The notes: generated from the letters alone by a model not told the origin. A stretch of DNA of 64,000 nt from Kroppenstedtia eburnea (GCF_013282215.1 NZ_CP048103.1:1054001-1118000), one strand, 5' to 3'. Positions 36,535-45,854 are shown, counted from the first letter of the stretch. A program made the numbers and translations.

Positions 36535-36960
36535 AGGCGAGCGAGAAAACCCAGCCCTTTAGGGTTGGGATGAAAGCGAGCGTCGTTCGGGTCCCCCTAG
36601 TGGGGATACTTAGAATGACAAATTCTGAAAAGTCATTTACAAACATGCGTTCTATTGTTACACTAAGCTTAGTTGCTCTTTGAAAAGTGGATAGCATATG
36701 GGGTTGTGCAAGCCAATCGTCTTGCATGTAAAATGCTATGCGTACCTTCATGGCTGGGATGAAATGCGAAAACCAAGCGATCATTCCAGCCAGAGACATG
36801 GCAACTAAACTCCGTTTTTTAACCGTGGGGCATACGGGGATCGCTTGGTCCATTTCTCCGGGTTGCCGGAGATTACCCAAGCGACCGGAGGAAGTGCCTG
36901 TGGTAAATCCAACGCCTTCAGGCGTGTGGAGTGTCAAGGACTTTGTTATTTGACTAAAGA
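36535..36960. mobile_element. Structured IS200/IS605-like remnant
   Basis: About 425 bp without a credible gene but packed with stems: CCCAGCCC-TTTA-GGGTTGGG then ATGAAAGCGAGC (36551 on), ATAGCAT/ATGCTAT enclosing TGCAAG/CTTGCA (36691-36739), GGCTGGGATGA/TCATTCCAGCC (36752-36791), a perfect CCAAGCGATC/GATCGCTTGG pairing (36773-36782 with 36839-36848), CTCCGG-gttg-CCGGAG (36856-36871) and ACGCC-ttca-GGCGT, then GTGTGGAGTGTCAAGG (36912-36940). Hairpins of the first and last kind are typical of the 3' end of tnpB elements, where omega RNA is made. No tnpA or tnpB remains. It could be a PATE-like derivative or a non-coding RNA of another kind. Confidence 0.4.
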
Positions 36961-36972
36961 CGCGATCGTATT

Positions 36973-38430
36973 ATAAGGTCAATCAGAAATTCGGGATTGT
37001 CCCACTCGTCGTAGATTTTCGTGACGGCCTTTTTCGCTGTTTTACGCGGTGATGGGCTTATTTTCCTTTGGTTCGCTGTCGATGTGTTGTTCCAGTGCCT
37101 GTTTTAACAGAGGAAGTTGACGGTACCCCTTGATCCTCCGAAAACGGGTCTCCGCTTCCAATAAACCGGCGGCAGACCAGCGTAGCACCTGTTGACCGTT
37201 ACGCCAGCGCTTCACATTCCGGGATACGTCCCGCACGGTCTTAAAAGCGGATTCAATCGCGTTGGTTGATCTCAGGGTTGTTTGCAGAAGCTCGGACAAA
37301 CCCAGACGGATGACAGTCAACGTCTCTTCCATGCCTTCCCGAAGGCTGGCCGCGGCCCCCGGATGCACCTCATCCAACTGGTTGGCCAGCCGCTTTAAAG
37401 CGCGATGGGCTTTGTCTGCATCCGGCTGTCTCCACGCTTCCTTGATCTTTCGTTCCACCCAGCCCCCGTTCCCGCTCTGGAAGGTGATCCAGAACGTTTC
37501 GTAGCTTATGGACTTGACATCGTTGAACGACCGCCTGCTTTCCGAGTACATCACGGATGGCGGAACGGAGAGCCTTGCTCCCGTCAATGATGACCGGGGA
37601 TCCCACGGTCTGTTGAAAGTCCGCGATCCACCAAATCCATAAGAAGAGACTTGCAAACTGGGGCGTTCTCGGTCGCTCCTTCCCAAAGGCCCGGGGATGT
37701 GCTTCTTTCCTTCCTCATCGACCCCCAGAGCCACGACCACGGTGTGATCCGCCATGACAACGCCATCGATCATCAAAGCGGGATACCGTCGGTCATCCAG
37801 ACGACGTCCCAGGAGCTCGGCCAGCTTTTTCCCGGTTCCTTCCACAAAGCGACGGCTGATCGTACTTTTGCTGGTGGAACTTGCTTTCCCATCCACACCT
37901 GTCGGCTCCAGGCCCTGTTCATAGTTTCGTGTGGACAATCCGTGGATCATACGTTCCAGCGCAGCATCGGTCAGCAGAGAAGGATCTTGAAACACTTGAT
38001 ACACTTCCAAGTGAAGTTCCTCTCCCTCCACAGAACGAACCCGGGGCTTTTCCACCCGAACTTTTCGTCCTCCCAAAACAACAGACCCTTGTTCCACCCC
38101 GTGCCGAACCGCTTTTCGATTCGGGTTGTGTTTTCCCTTGGGCCCCGCCAGCTGGGTGACCTCCTCTTGCATCATGGCTTGGAACACCTGGAGCCCAGTT
38201 TGTACAGCCAATGCCAGCAATCCCTCTTTCGCCGATTCCATGATCTGCGTCAGCGAAAGCTGAATCGTATCGTTCTGGAACTTTCCTTCTCTTTCGTGTA
38301 AGCTTTTCATAGTGGCGGTTTCTCCTTCTTGGTTTGTCCACCACCGTTATACCAAACGGTTTAGGAGACCGCCACTTTCAATTTCCACGATTTTTGGGAC
38401 ATAGCCCAGAAATTTTCTGGTTGACCTTAT
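36973..38430 (-). mobile_element. IS256-family insertion sequence, degenerate
   Basis: Imperfect terminal inverted repeats ATAAGGTCAA(T/C)CAGAAA... at 36973 and, inverted, ending at 38430 bound a transposase gene. They continue with partial similarity (CTGGG, TGTCCCA, ATTTTCG/ATTTTTG). No clear target duplication was seen, which suggests age or rearrangement. The right end lies directly beside the structured IS605-like remnant. Confidence 0.75.
37042..38310 (-). pseudogene. IS256-family transposase with three frameshifts
   Basis: An unbroken 422-codon frame, but its middle part is scrambled. Residues up to HIPG match IS256 transposases (first Asp in LMIDGVVMADHTVVV). The true continuation LWEGATENAPVCKSLLMDLVDRGL is in a second frame, PVIIDGSKALRSAIRDVLG (second catalytic Asp) in a third, and the original frame resumes at GWVERKIKEAWRQP and ends with the NAIESAFKTVRDV block holding the catalytic Glu. 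The three indels cancel, so the frame stays open while the protein lacks the second Asp. It should be inactive unless the sequence is in error. Confidence 0.85.
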
Positions 38431-38512
38431 TCTATTTATGACATCCGAGGGTACCTTTGTTTACCAAAGAAACGTGTATTGTATGATGGAATAAAAAAGT
38501 TAGAGTTAACTC

Positions 38513-38543
38513 TTGACCCTCCTCTTGGGGGAGGCCTTAAAGT
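38513..38543 (+). promoter_or_regulatory. MerR-type promoter with long spacer
   Basis: TTGACC (38513-38518), 19-bp spacer, TAAAGT (38538-38543). The spacer holds an imperfect dyad CCTCC-N7-GGAGG. Long 19-bp spacers with a central dyad are the mark of promoters activated by MerR-family proteins. Confidence 0.6.
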
Positions 38544-38562
38544 CATAGATGAGGTGGTTGAA

Positions 38563-39318
38563 ATGCTGTACACGGTAAAGGAAATATCACATTTGGCGAA
38601 TGTGACAATCAAAACATTACATCATTATCATAAGATTGGCCTTCTGCTGCCATGTAAGGTGAGTGAAGCCGGCTATCGCCTTTATGGAATGAAAGAGCTC
38701 GAACGTCTGCAAGAAATCCTGTTATATCGTGAACTGGATTTTTCTCTTGATAAGATCAAAGAAATACTGGATGGAGAGCCTGATCGACTATCTATCTTGT
38801 CCGAGCAAAGAAAACTGATTCTTACTCGAAAGGATCGACTGGAGCAGCTTATTCAAACGATAGATGATTCGATTGAACACGCTCAGAAAGGAGAAATCAC
38901 GGATAAATCAAAAATGTTCAGAGGATTTGAAAGTGAAGCGGGATGGAAAGAAGCATTGTCCGAACAAAATGAGTACCTCAAGGAAACGTATGGTTATGAC
39001 CTACTTGAGGAAAACCCGATTGACGTGCAATCAATGAACAAATCTGCTATGGAAGCGAAACGTTTTACTGATGGGATGGCAAAGGCGCTCAAGGATGGAC
39101 TTAGATTTGATGATGAAAAAGTACAGCATTTGATTTACCAACATCTCAACTTCCTGAATAATCATGGCCACGAAACAACGACAGCAGACTTTGCAAAACA
39201 AACGAGATTTTTCTTAAATGATGACTTTCATCGTAACATGCTTGAAGGTCAACAAGCGGGTCTTTCTTATTATCTCTGTATCGCAGCTGAGACATTTGCA
39301 TCTGATGAAAAGAGATAA
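38563..39318 (+). CDS. MerR-family regulator with TipAS-like domain
   Basis: 251 residues. MerR DNA-binding domain at 1-70 (YTVKEISHLANVTIKTLHHYHKIGLLLP, GYRLYGMKELERLQEIL), coiled dimerisation helix about 75-120, then a TipAS-type antibiotic-recognition domain (NEYLKETYGYDL, FTDGMAKALKDGL, FLNDDFHRNMLEGQQAGLSYYL). Such proteins sense thiopeptides or other drugs and activate exporters. ATG 38563 follows GAGGTGG by 5 nt. It precedes a DrrA/DrrB exporter in the same direction and probably controls it along with itself. Confidence 0.9.
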   Translation: MLYTVKEISHLANVTIKTLHHYHKIGLLLPCKVSEAGYRLYGMKELERLQEILLYRELDFSLDKIKEILDGEPDRLSILSEQRKLILTRKDRLEQLIQTIDDSIEHAQKGEITDKSKMFRGFESEAGWKEALSEQNEYLKETYGYDLLEENPIDVQSMNKSAMEAKRFTDGMAKALKDGLRFDDEKVQHLIYQHLNFLNNHGHETTTADFAKQTRFFLNDDFHRNMLEGQQAGLSYYLCIAAETFASDEKR

Positions 39319-39387
39319 TCTCCATTAGGAACAGTGGCAGCTTTGCTGTGACTGTTCTATACCAAATAAACATGGGAGGAGTACGTG

Positions 39388-40374
39388 ATGAACGAATTAA
39401 TTCCAGAGTATTCCGAAGAAAATTTGGCCGTTTACACGAAAGATTTAACAAAAACATACCGTGGAGGTGTACGCGCGTTAAATGGATTATCCTTTTCGGT
39501 GAAAAGGGGGACCATTTTTGCACTGCTTGGCCCGAACGGTGCAGGCAAATCGACCGTAGTGAAAATTTTGACCACATTATCACAGCCGGATCGTGGGGAA
39601 GCACGGGTAGCAGGCATCGATGTCACTCGTAATCCAGATGCCGTTCGCCGGGCAATCGGATGTGTCTCACAGCAGTCCGGTGTTTCTCCTGATGCCACCG
39701 GTCGTGATAACCTTACTCTTCAAGGGCAACTGTATGGTTTACGTGGTCGTCTTCTGAAAGATCGTGTATCTGGGTTGCTGGAACAATTTCGCCTCAACAA
39801 AGCGGCTGACCGTCTTAGCAGCACGTATTCAGGTGGCATGAGGCGAAAGCTTGATATCGCCTTGGGATTGATTCATCAACCACAGATTCTTTTTCTCGAC
39901 GAGCCGACTACGGGACTGGATCCCGAGGCACGTACTTCATTATGGGAGATTATCTCACGCCTCTCCAAAGATCAAGGAATGACGATACTTCTTACCACAC
40001 ATTATTTGGAGGAGGCCGATCACCTGGCAGACCGGCTGGCGATTGTTAATTCCGGGGAAATTATCGTTGAGGGGACTCCAGAGGGACTGAAAGAAGAACT
40101 AAAGGGTGACGCCATACACATTGAACTGGTCGATCCTAAATCTGTTTCAGATGAGTCCGTTCACCAAGCTCTTGAGCAAATTGAAACAGTTCACGAAGTT
40201 TCACTGGAAAAACCTTCGCTTCATATATGGGTGGAGAACGGCTCAATGGCTTTGCCTACCGTTTTGACCACACTGGAAGCTGTAGGTATCAAGGTAGCTT
40301 CCGCTGCAGTGGCACGTCCGTCACTTGACGACGTTTATTTACGATACACGGGACAATCACTCAGAGAAACCTAG
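39388..40374 (+). CDS. Daunorubicin-resistance-type ABC ATPase
   Basis: 328 residues, DrrA family. Walker A GPNGAGKST near residue 45, signature YSGGMRRKLDIALGL, Walker B ILFLDEPTTGLDPEA and the roughly 100-residue C-terminal extension typical of DrrA. ATG 39388 is 8 nt after GGGAGGA. It pairs with the ABC-2 permease 11 bp downstream and lies under the MerR/TipA-type regulator; exports a drug or lipid-like compound. Confidence 0.92.
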   Translation: MNELIPEYSEENLAVYTKDLTKTYRGGVRALNGLSFSVKRGTIFALLGPNGAGKSTVVKILTTLSQPDRGEARVAGIDVTRNPDAVRRAIGCVSQQSGVSPDATGRDNLTLQGQLYGLRGRLLKDRVSGLLEQFRLNKAADRLSSTYSGGMRRKLDIALGLIHQPQILFLDEPTTGLDPEARTSLWEIISRLSKDQGMTILLTTHYLEEADHLADRLAIVNSGEIIVEGTPEGLKEELKGDAIHIELVDPKSVSDESVHQALEQIETVHEVSLEKPSLHIWVENGSMALPTVLTTLEAVGIKVASAAVARPSLDDVYLRYTGQSLRET

Positions 40375-40385
40375 ATGGGAGTGTC

Positions 40386-41165
40386 ATGATGATGGATATT
40401 ATTCGGCATACCTGGTACATGGCATGGCGTCATATGAAGCCGATGTTTCGCCGACCGATCGTAATTGTGATGTCGATGATTCAGCCCATTGTTTGGTTGT
40501 TACTCTTCAGCAGCTTATTTAAAAAAATTGTTGACATTCCCGGATTCGAGACTAATTCTTACATTACCTTTCTTCTACCGGGAGTCATCGTAATGAATGC
40601 GTTGTTTGTCGGCGTTTTTACCGGAATGGAGACAGTGATGGATTTGAACAACGGGGTCATTGATCGTTTTCTGATCACACCGGTAAAACGAGTCACACTC
40701 ATTCTGGGGAAGTTGATTCAACAGGCAGTGCTTTTTGTGATTCAATCATTGATTCTTATTGTGCTTTCACTTGTGATCGGTGCCAGTTTTTCCGGTCCGG
40801 CATCCGGAATTTTCATCGTCATTACAAGTGCTGTTATGTTAGGAGTCGCTGTAGGTGCACTTTCTATCGGCTTTGCGTTGATCACACGTAAACTTGAATC
40901 GATGGTGAGTCTGATGCAATTTTTTACATTGCCTTTAATGTTTCTTTCTTCAGCGCTCATGCCACAGGATTTAGCTCCCACATGGATTCGGATCATCGGC
41001 CATTTTAATCCGGTCAATTGGGCCGTGCTTGCTGGACGCAACGCGTTTGGTGCCAATACTGACTGGGGAGTTGTTTTTCTGAACGGCATACTTGTCCTCG
41101 TTTTTGCGATTGTATGTGTACTGTTGTCAACACGTGCATTTCGAGCCTATCAAAGGTCAATGTGA
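40386..41165 (+). CDS. ABC-2 type drug exporter permease (DrrB-like)
   Basis: 259 residues, six predicted spans, ABC2_membrane family. Features are an N-terminal amphipathic stretch MAWRHMKPMFRRPI, the VMNALFVGVFTGMETVMDLNNGVIDRFLITPV loop contacting the ATPase, and a C-terminal HFNPVNWAVLAGRNAF block. Three ATG codons (40386, 40389, 40392) are possible starts. Last gene of the MerR-DrrA-DrrB unit. Confidence 0.9.
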   Translation: MMMDIIRHTWYMAWRHMKPMFRRPIVIVMSMIQPIVWLLLFSSLFKKIVDIPGFETNSYITFLLPGVIVMNALFVGVFTGMETVMDLNNGVIDRFLITPVKRVTLILGKLIQQAVLFVIQSLILIVLSLVIGASFSGPASGIFIVITSAVMLGVAVGALSIGFALITRKLESMVSLMQFFTLPLMFLSSALMPQDLAPTWIRIIGHFNPVNWAVLAGRNAFGANTDWGVVFLNGILVLVFAIVCVLLSTRAFRAYQRSM

Positions 41166-41515
41166 ATTAGAGATTTTTTGATTTTCAGTGAACCTGAAAA
41201 GTTGTTATGGAAGGGTTTAAAACAGTTTTGACCGTTTTATTAAATACAGTAGAACAATGGAACTCAGTCAATACCTATATTTTTTATGGAAAAAACAGTG
41301 AAATGCGTTCCAATGCTATAAAAGATCAATTTTTAAACAAAAGTCATTTAGGAGGATTCCTCACGTATTACTTACCCAATTTCCATCGGTTTATTTGGTA
41401 ACGACATGGTATGTATAAAAAGTTTCCATTGTGTGGACCGGTGAAAAAATCTGGCCAAACGAAGAAACATAGAAAGAGCATGTTTCTTTACATACTCTTT
41501 CTATGTTCACTATAG
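41166..41515. other. 350-bp gap between convergent genes
   Basis: AT-rich. A 65-codon frame at 41207-41401 has no ribosome site and no family resemblance, so I leave it out. The only clear feature is the hairpin at 41466-41507. Confidence 0.5.
41466..41507. terminator. Bidirectional hairpin between drrB-like and FMN reductase genes
   Basis: AACATAGAAAGAG / CTCTTTCTATGTT, 13-bp perfect stem, in a convergent gap. T tracts are weak. Confidence 0.6.
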
Positions 41516-42064
41516 CTACGATTTCCTTACTGTTTTTAAAGCCCGACTCCATGACCGGATTTGATCTAACATCTCTGCGACATAATTAATATGATAATCA
41601 GCGGGTTGAAACACTTTAGATTTTGTGAAATCGGTAAAAATGGACAAGGTTGGATTGGCGCGAACCGTCGCAACTGATAATTCCCCTAGGATTCCGCGCA
41701 AATGCTCAGCGGCACGAGCTCCGCCTGTTGAACCATAGCTTACTATTCCTGCTGCTTTATCGTTCCATTCCTCATATGCTGAATCGAGTGCATTTTTCAG
41801 TGCTCCGGTCAAACTGTGATTGTACTCTTGAACGATAAAGACGAATCCATCCAAGCTGGCAAGTTTCGTTTTCCAGGCAATGATACCTCGTTCTTGCCCC
41901 GTTCCCGTTCCTAAAAACGGCAAATCATAGTCAGCTAGATCGAGAATTTCATAATTGGCGTCTTCCTGTTGCTGACCTATCTTTTTTACCCATTTTCCGA
42001 CTTGTGGGCTTACACGTCCTTGACGTGTGCTTCCTAAAATAATGCCAATGTTTAGTTTTCCCAA
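41516..42064 (-). CDS. NADPH-dependent FMN reductase
   Basis: 182 residues, flavodoxin-like fold of the azoreductase/NAD(P)H:FMN reductase family. FMN phosphate loop GSTRQGRVSP near residues 11-20; PFLGTGTGQERGI and QEYNHSLTGALKNALDS form the flavin and active-site loops; YGSTGGARAAEHLR follows. It starts at TTG 42064, 7-8 nt after GGAGG. It follows the quinone reductase gene and MITE copy E on the same strand, so it may belong to the MFS/quinone reductase transcript. Confidence 0.88.
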   Translation of the reverse strand: MGKLNIGIILGSTRQGRVSPQVGKWVKKIGQQQEDANYEILDLADYDLPFLGTGTGQERGIIAWKTKLASLDGFVFIVQEYNHSLTGALKNALDSAYEEWNDKAAGIVSYGSTGGARAAEHLRGILGELSVATVRANPTLSIFTDFTKSKVFQPADYHINYVAEMLDQIRSWSRALKTVRKS

Positions 42065-42097
42065 TGTATTTCCTCCTCGTATCGTATTAACTTTCTA

Positions 42098-42260
42098 GGG
42101 TGTGTCTGATAAATCTCTGGGCCGAGCCGGTCGGGGTTGGGTTTCACATTCCGTTTACGTTGTTCTTACGATCCAAAATCACTCCATGTGAAACCCAACC
42201 CTCCCACTGTTACCTCACAACGTCTCACATTCCACGGAAATTGAATTGCCAGACACGCCC
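42098..42260. repeat. MITE-like element, copy E (second end type, TA duplication)
   Basis: 163 bp flanked by TA on both sides. Ends are GGGTGTGTCTGATAA and, inverted, CAGACACGCCC. The inner palindrome (GGTTGGGTTTCACAT / CATGTGAAACCCAACC) is the same as in copies A-D although the ends are unrelated. The right end plus duplication forms the CTA that is the TAG stop of the upstream quinone reductase gene. Confidence 0.85.
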
Positions 42261-43175
42261 TAATCCACTGTGAGGACAATTTTCCCTCGAACGTGACCGG
42301 TCTCTACAGCTTTGTGAGCATCGGCAGCTTGGTGTAATGGAAATGTTTGTGATATGACAACGCGAAGCAGCCCTTGTTCGTACATCTGGGTGAGTTCGGA
42401 TAACCTTGATACGCTGCGCTTACTGCGGATTGGAATCGTTCCTAGCTTCTCTGAAAGATCGAAAGCAACGAGCGTGCCGATTCGTTTTTTGTCGTGTATG
42501 AGTTCTACAGAGGCTTGTAGAGCTTCCTCGCCTGCTGCATCAAGGGCAACATCAACCCCTTTAGGTGCAAGTTCGCTTACTCGTTCCACAAGTCCCTCTC
42601 CATATTCGACTGGAACAGCTCCTAAGGAGCGCAAGTAGTCATGGTTACGTGGGCTGGCCGTACCCGATCACAGTTGCACCCCATGCCCGTGCCAATTGAA
42701 CGGCGAACGTACCAACTCCTCCTGCAGCTGCGTGTATAAGTACGGTGTCTCCTTTACTGATTCCGAGTTCCTGCAGTGCCGTATGAGCAGTCTGCCCTGA
42801 AGCGGTGAGTACACCAGCTTCTTCCCATGGCATGCTTTTAGGCTTTCTAACAAGTTGAGATGTTGGAACGACCACATATTCAGCATAGCTGGATAGAAGC
42901 GACCAACCAATAACTTCATTGCCAACTGAAAAGCCCTCAACCCCCTCTCCAACTACGTCGATGATGCCAGCAAATTCATTTCCCAGTATTTGAGGGTAGC
43001 GGATTTCCACTCCTGGTAGGCTAAAACCTTGCCCGCGAATCGCACAGTCAACGGGCTGTACTCCGGCCGCTTTTACTTTTACTCGAACTTGTCCGGTCCC
43101 CGGAACAGGAGTATCAAACTCCATCACTTGCAATACGTCCGGTGCTCCTGGTGAATGAAAAGCTACCGCCTTCAT
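42260..43175 (-). pseudogene. Quinone oxidoreductase-like gene, one-base frameshift
   Basis: NADP-dependent zinc-free alcohol dehydrogenase/quinone reductase of about 305 residues split by one extra base. The N-terminal 176 residues contain PVDCAIRGQG, NEFAGIIDVVGEGV and AAAGGVGTFAVQLARAWGATVIG. The C-terminal part begins in another frame (ASPRNHDYLRSLGAVPVEY) and ends AVETGHVRGKIVLTVD. Removing one base from GGG (plus-strand CCC, 42663-42665) restores the frame. ATG 43175 has GGAGC 8-9 nt upstream. The stop codon is provided by MITE copy E. It follows the MFS gene by 24 bp. Confidence 0.85.
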
Positions 43176-43199
43176 TTTCATCAGCTCCCTTTTTAAATA

Positions 43200-44615
43200 T
43201 TATTTTTGTTGATCACTCAATGGTGTTCTATATCCAAATCTAATGATGTAAATCAGGATCAAGCCGATATATGAAAGTGAGAGAATCAAATAGAAATTGC
43301 TATAAATTTTACCTTCTCCAAGAAGATGGAAAGGGTTCCAAGCAGATTGCGCGTCCTGATCAACCACCGAGCTAATTAAAGCTCCAGACATTGAGCTGGC
43401 TATAAAGTTCAACATGGACATAAGCCCCATCCCGACGCCAACCTGTTCTTTTACCAATGTATTTGCAACAGTGCCGGACATGGCGACAACGATAAACGTC
43501 TGTCCCACCTGTCCTACAATCAGCGCAACAGCTACGAATATCAGGGATCGTCCAATGAGCATCGACAAAAGAAGAAAAGCCGATAGTAGGAGGAGGGATG
43601 CGAGTAAAAATAAAAGTGTATTTCCCTTCTTGTCTGCCAGTTTTCCGCCTGGTTTTCCAAGGAAAGCAGCCGTGAGTGAAGCAGGGACCATTACCAATCC
43701 AATGGTTCCGGGAGTGAGGTTATAAATATCATCCAGCATGATTGGTGTCAAAAACGGAATGGAAAAACCGATCGCACTCACCAGGAACGCCAATATAATC
43801 CCTAAAGAGTATCGACCGTTGTAAAACAGGCGCGGCTCTACGAATGGTTGTGCAGCCGAGCATATACGCGCCACAAACAGCAGAATCAAAGCAATGGCTA
43901 CGATGGCTAACAACCACCTTCCGCCAGTAACTGCTAATAGTAGTGACGCTACAGCTCCTCCGAGTAAAAATCCCCCGATCCAATCCATGCCAATAGGAGA
44001 GCGGACTTTTTCAGAAACAAGGTAACGGCGAAAGAGTGGCAATGCAATCAAAGTTGTTAACGGAATAACAAACAACCACCGCCAATGTGCGAAATTGGCA
44101 ACGACGGCAGAGGCAATAGGTCCAAGTACGCCCCCGAATGCGAGTCCGCTGGCCATGATCCCTAACACTTTTCCTCTCCGTTCAGTTGGGATATAACGTG
44201 CTGGGACAACCATTGCCAGTGCAGGAATGACGGATGCTCCCGTAGCCTGAATGATCCGGCTTAGCAGAACCATCCAGTAGTTCTGAGCAACAAGTCCAAT
44301 CAAGGAACCAACCGATAGCAGAAGGAGTCCCATCGTCAATAATGATTTGAGTCGATAACGGTCTGACAGTTTTCCATAGATCATGGAACCGATGGCATAA
44401 ACGAGTAGATAAGCGGAGGATACCCAACTCACCTGCCTGTAAGTCAGTTCGTATTCTTGGCTGATTTCAGGCAGTACGATGTTAAACATCGTTGCGCTCA
44501 TCATCGAAATAACCATCGTGAAGACCATTGTGCGAATGAACTTGTCGCCAATGTGGAGTTCGACTGTAGACTCCATCACCTTTGTAAATGCTGTTCCCCG
44601 TGTATCACTTCCCAT
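43200..44615 (-). CDS. 14-span MFS drug efflux transporter (Tet(L)/DHA2-like)
   Basis: 471 residues with about 14 hydrophobic segments. Loop 2-3 motif GKLSDRYRLKSLL, motif C-like GLAFGGVLGPIAS and the RIIQATGASVIPALAMVVPARYIP block are those of Tet(K)/Tet(L)-type proton-coupled efflux pumps. ATG 44615 follows GGAGGAG by 5 nt; longer in-frame starts lack a site. First gene of a leftward unit with the quinone reductase and FMN reductase genes, divergent from a LysR regulator. The substrate is more likely a quinone-like or aromatic toxin than tetracycline, by context only. Confidence 0.87.
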   Translation of the reverse strand: MGSDTRGTAFTKVMESTVELHIGDKFIRTMVFTMVISMMSATMFNIVLPEISQEYELTYRQVSWVSSAYLLVYAIGSMIYGKLSDRYRLKSLLTMGLLLLSVGSLIGLVAQNYWMVLLSRIIQATGASVIPALAMVVPARYIPTERRGKVLGIMASGLAFGGVLGPIASAVVANFAHWRWLFVIPLTTLIALPLFRRYLVSEKVRSPIGMDWIGGFLLGGAVASLLLAVTGGRWLLAIVAIALILLFVARICSAAQPFVEPRLFYNGRYSLGIILAFLVSAIGFSIPFLTPIMLDDIYNLTPGTIGLVMVPASLTAAFLGKPGGKLADKKGNTLLFLLASLLLLSAFLLLSMLIGRSLIFVAVALIVGQVGQTFIVVAMSGTVANTLVKEQVGVGMGLMSMLNFIASSMSGALISSVVDQDAQSAWNPFHLLGEGKIYSNFYLILSLSYIGLILIYIIRFGYRTPLSDQQK

Positions 44616-44768
44616 ATCTGCTCCTCCCATGTATAGCTGCTCTGTATGATCGATCAAATGGCATTGTCGGCTGGCAAGATTCATTATATAATCGTGAATA
44701 GATAATGAAAAATACATGTTTCGCTATATAAGCATATACTGAATGTAATGGATGGGAGGGAAAAGTGG

Positions 44769-45686
44769 ATGGAACTGCTACAACTTAAATATTTTTTAAC
44801 CGTGGCTAAATTAGAACATATGACCAAAGCGGCACAAGAACTTCATATCGCCCAACCGGCATTAAGTAGAACGATTCGTCGGCTGGAAGAGGACTTGGGG
44901 GTACCATTGTTTGATCGTAAAGCACGGCAAATTCGTTTGAATCCTTTTGGAAAAGCATTTGAAGCGAAAGCGAAGGCTGCGATCCATTTGCTCGAGGAGG
45001 GGCGCCGGGAAGTGGAAGATCTAGCGGGCTTAAAACAAGGTCGTATTCACCTGGCAGTTATGAATATGGAACAGATCAGAGAACCTTTGCAGAACTTCTT
45101 GACTAAATATCCAGAAGTTAATTTCCAGGTGTTTCAAGCATCTATGGAGGATTTCGAGAACATAGAAGCAAACCAAGAAGTGGACTTCTATTTAACTTCG
45201 TTGCCGATTCAGCAGGAAGGATTCAGTGAAATTGCATTGATAAGAGAAAAGCTCTATCTCGCTGTGCCGCATGGGCACAAATTTGCAAATCGCAAATCGA
45301 TTCACCTTAGTGAAGTGTCAGCCGAACCCTTTGTTGGATACAAAGAAAAATCTCCTTTACGGATGATGAATGATGACCTTTGCAATCAAGCGGGTTTTCG
45401 TCCGAAGATGGTGTGTGAAACAGAAGATCCAGGCAGTATCGCAGAACTTGTTCGGTCTGGATTCGGTGTTTCCATTGTCGGTGGCTGTAAAAGTGGAGAG
45501 GAGCTGGATTTAGTCAAACTGCCGATCGAAGATCCTGCAAGTGAAAGGATTTTTCGGATAGCCTGGCGTGAAGAGCGTTATTTATCACAGGCAGCGATTG
45601 CATTTCGAGATTTTATCGTCACCTATTTCAGGGATAAAGAACACACAATAGGAAGCGAGAGTAGGAAAGCATTGATGCTACGATAG
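44769..45686 (+). CDS. LysR-family regulator
   Basis: 305 residues. N-terminal winged helix-turn-helix MELLQLKYFLTVAKLEHMTKAAQELHIAQPALSRTI is followed by the two-lobed effector domain. ATG 44769 lies 8 nt after GGGAGGG. It is divergent from the MFS-quinone reductase unit with a 153-bp spacer, the usual arrangement for a LysR activator of the opposite operon. Inducer unknown. Confidence 0.9.
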   Translation: MELLQLKYFLTVAKLEHMTKAAQELHIAQPALSRTIRRLEEDLGVPLFDRKARQIRLNPFGKAFEAKAKAAIHLLEEGRREVEDLAGLKQGRIHLAVMNMEQIREPLQNFLTKYPEVNFQVFQASMEDFENIEANQEVDFYLTSLPIQQEGFSEIALIREKLYLAVPHGHKFANRKSIHLSEVSAEPFVGYKEKSPLRMMNDDLCNQAGFRPKMVCETEDPGSIAELVRSGFGVSIVGGCKSGEELDLVKLPIEDPASERIFRIAWREERYLSQAAIAFRDFIVTYFRDKEHTIGSESRKALMLR

Positions 45687-45854
45687 AAGATGACTGTTAG
45701 GGAAAGCGTCAGGAAAACGCATTTACAACGCTAAAGCAGTATTTAAAAGCCAATTGTTTGTGATGATGTGATTTTGGGCTTTTTGTTCCCTCCACCATCA
45801 CCACCCTGCTCACGATCATTACGGCAAACGCCACGCCGTTCATTGCCAACTACC

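Noticed and set aside
41207-41401. 65-codon open frame after drrB-like gene
   Set aside because: No ribosome binding site, no recognisable motif, AT-rich chance frame.
42260-42634. Reading the C-terminal half of the quinone reductase as a separate small gene
   Set aside because: It lacks a start signal and continues the N-terminal half exactly after a one-base shift.
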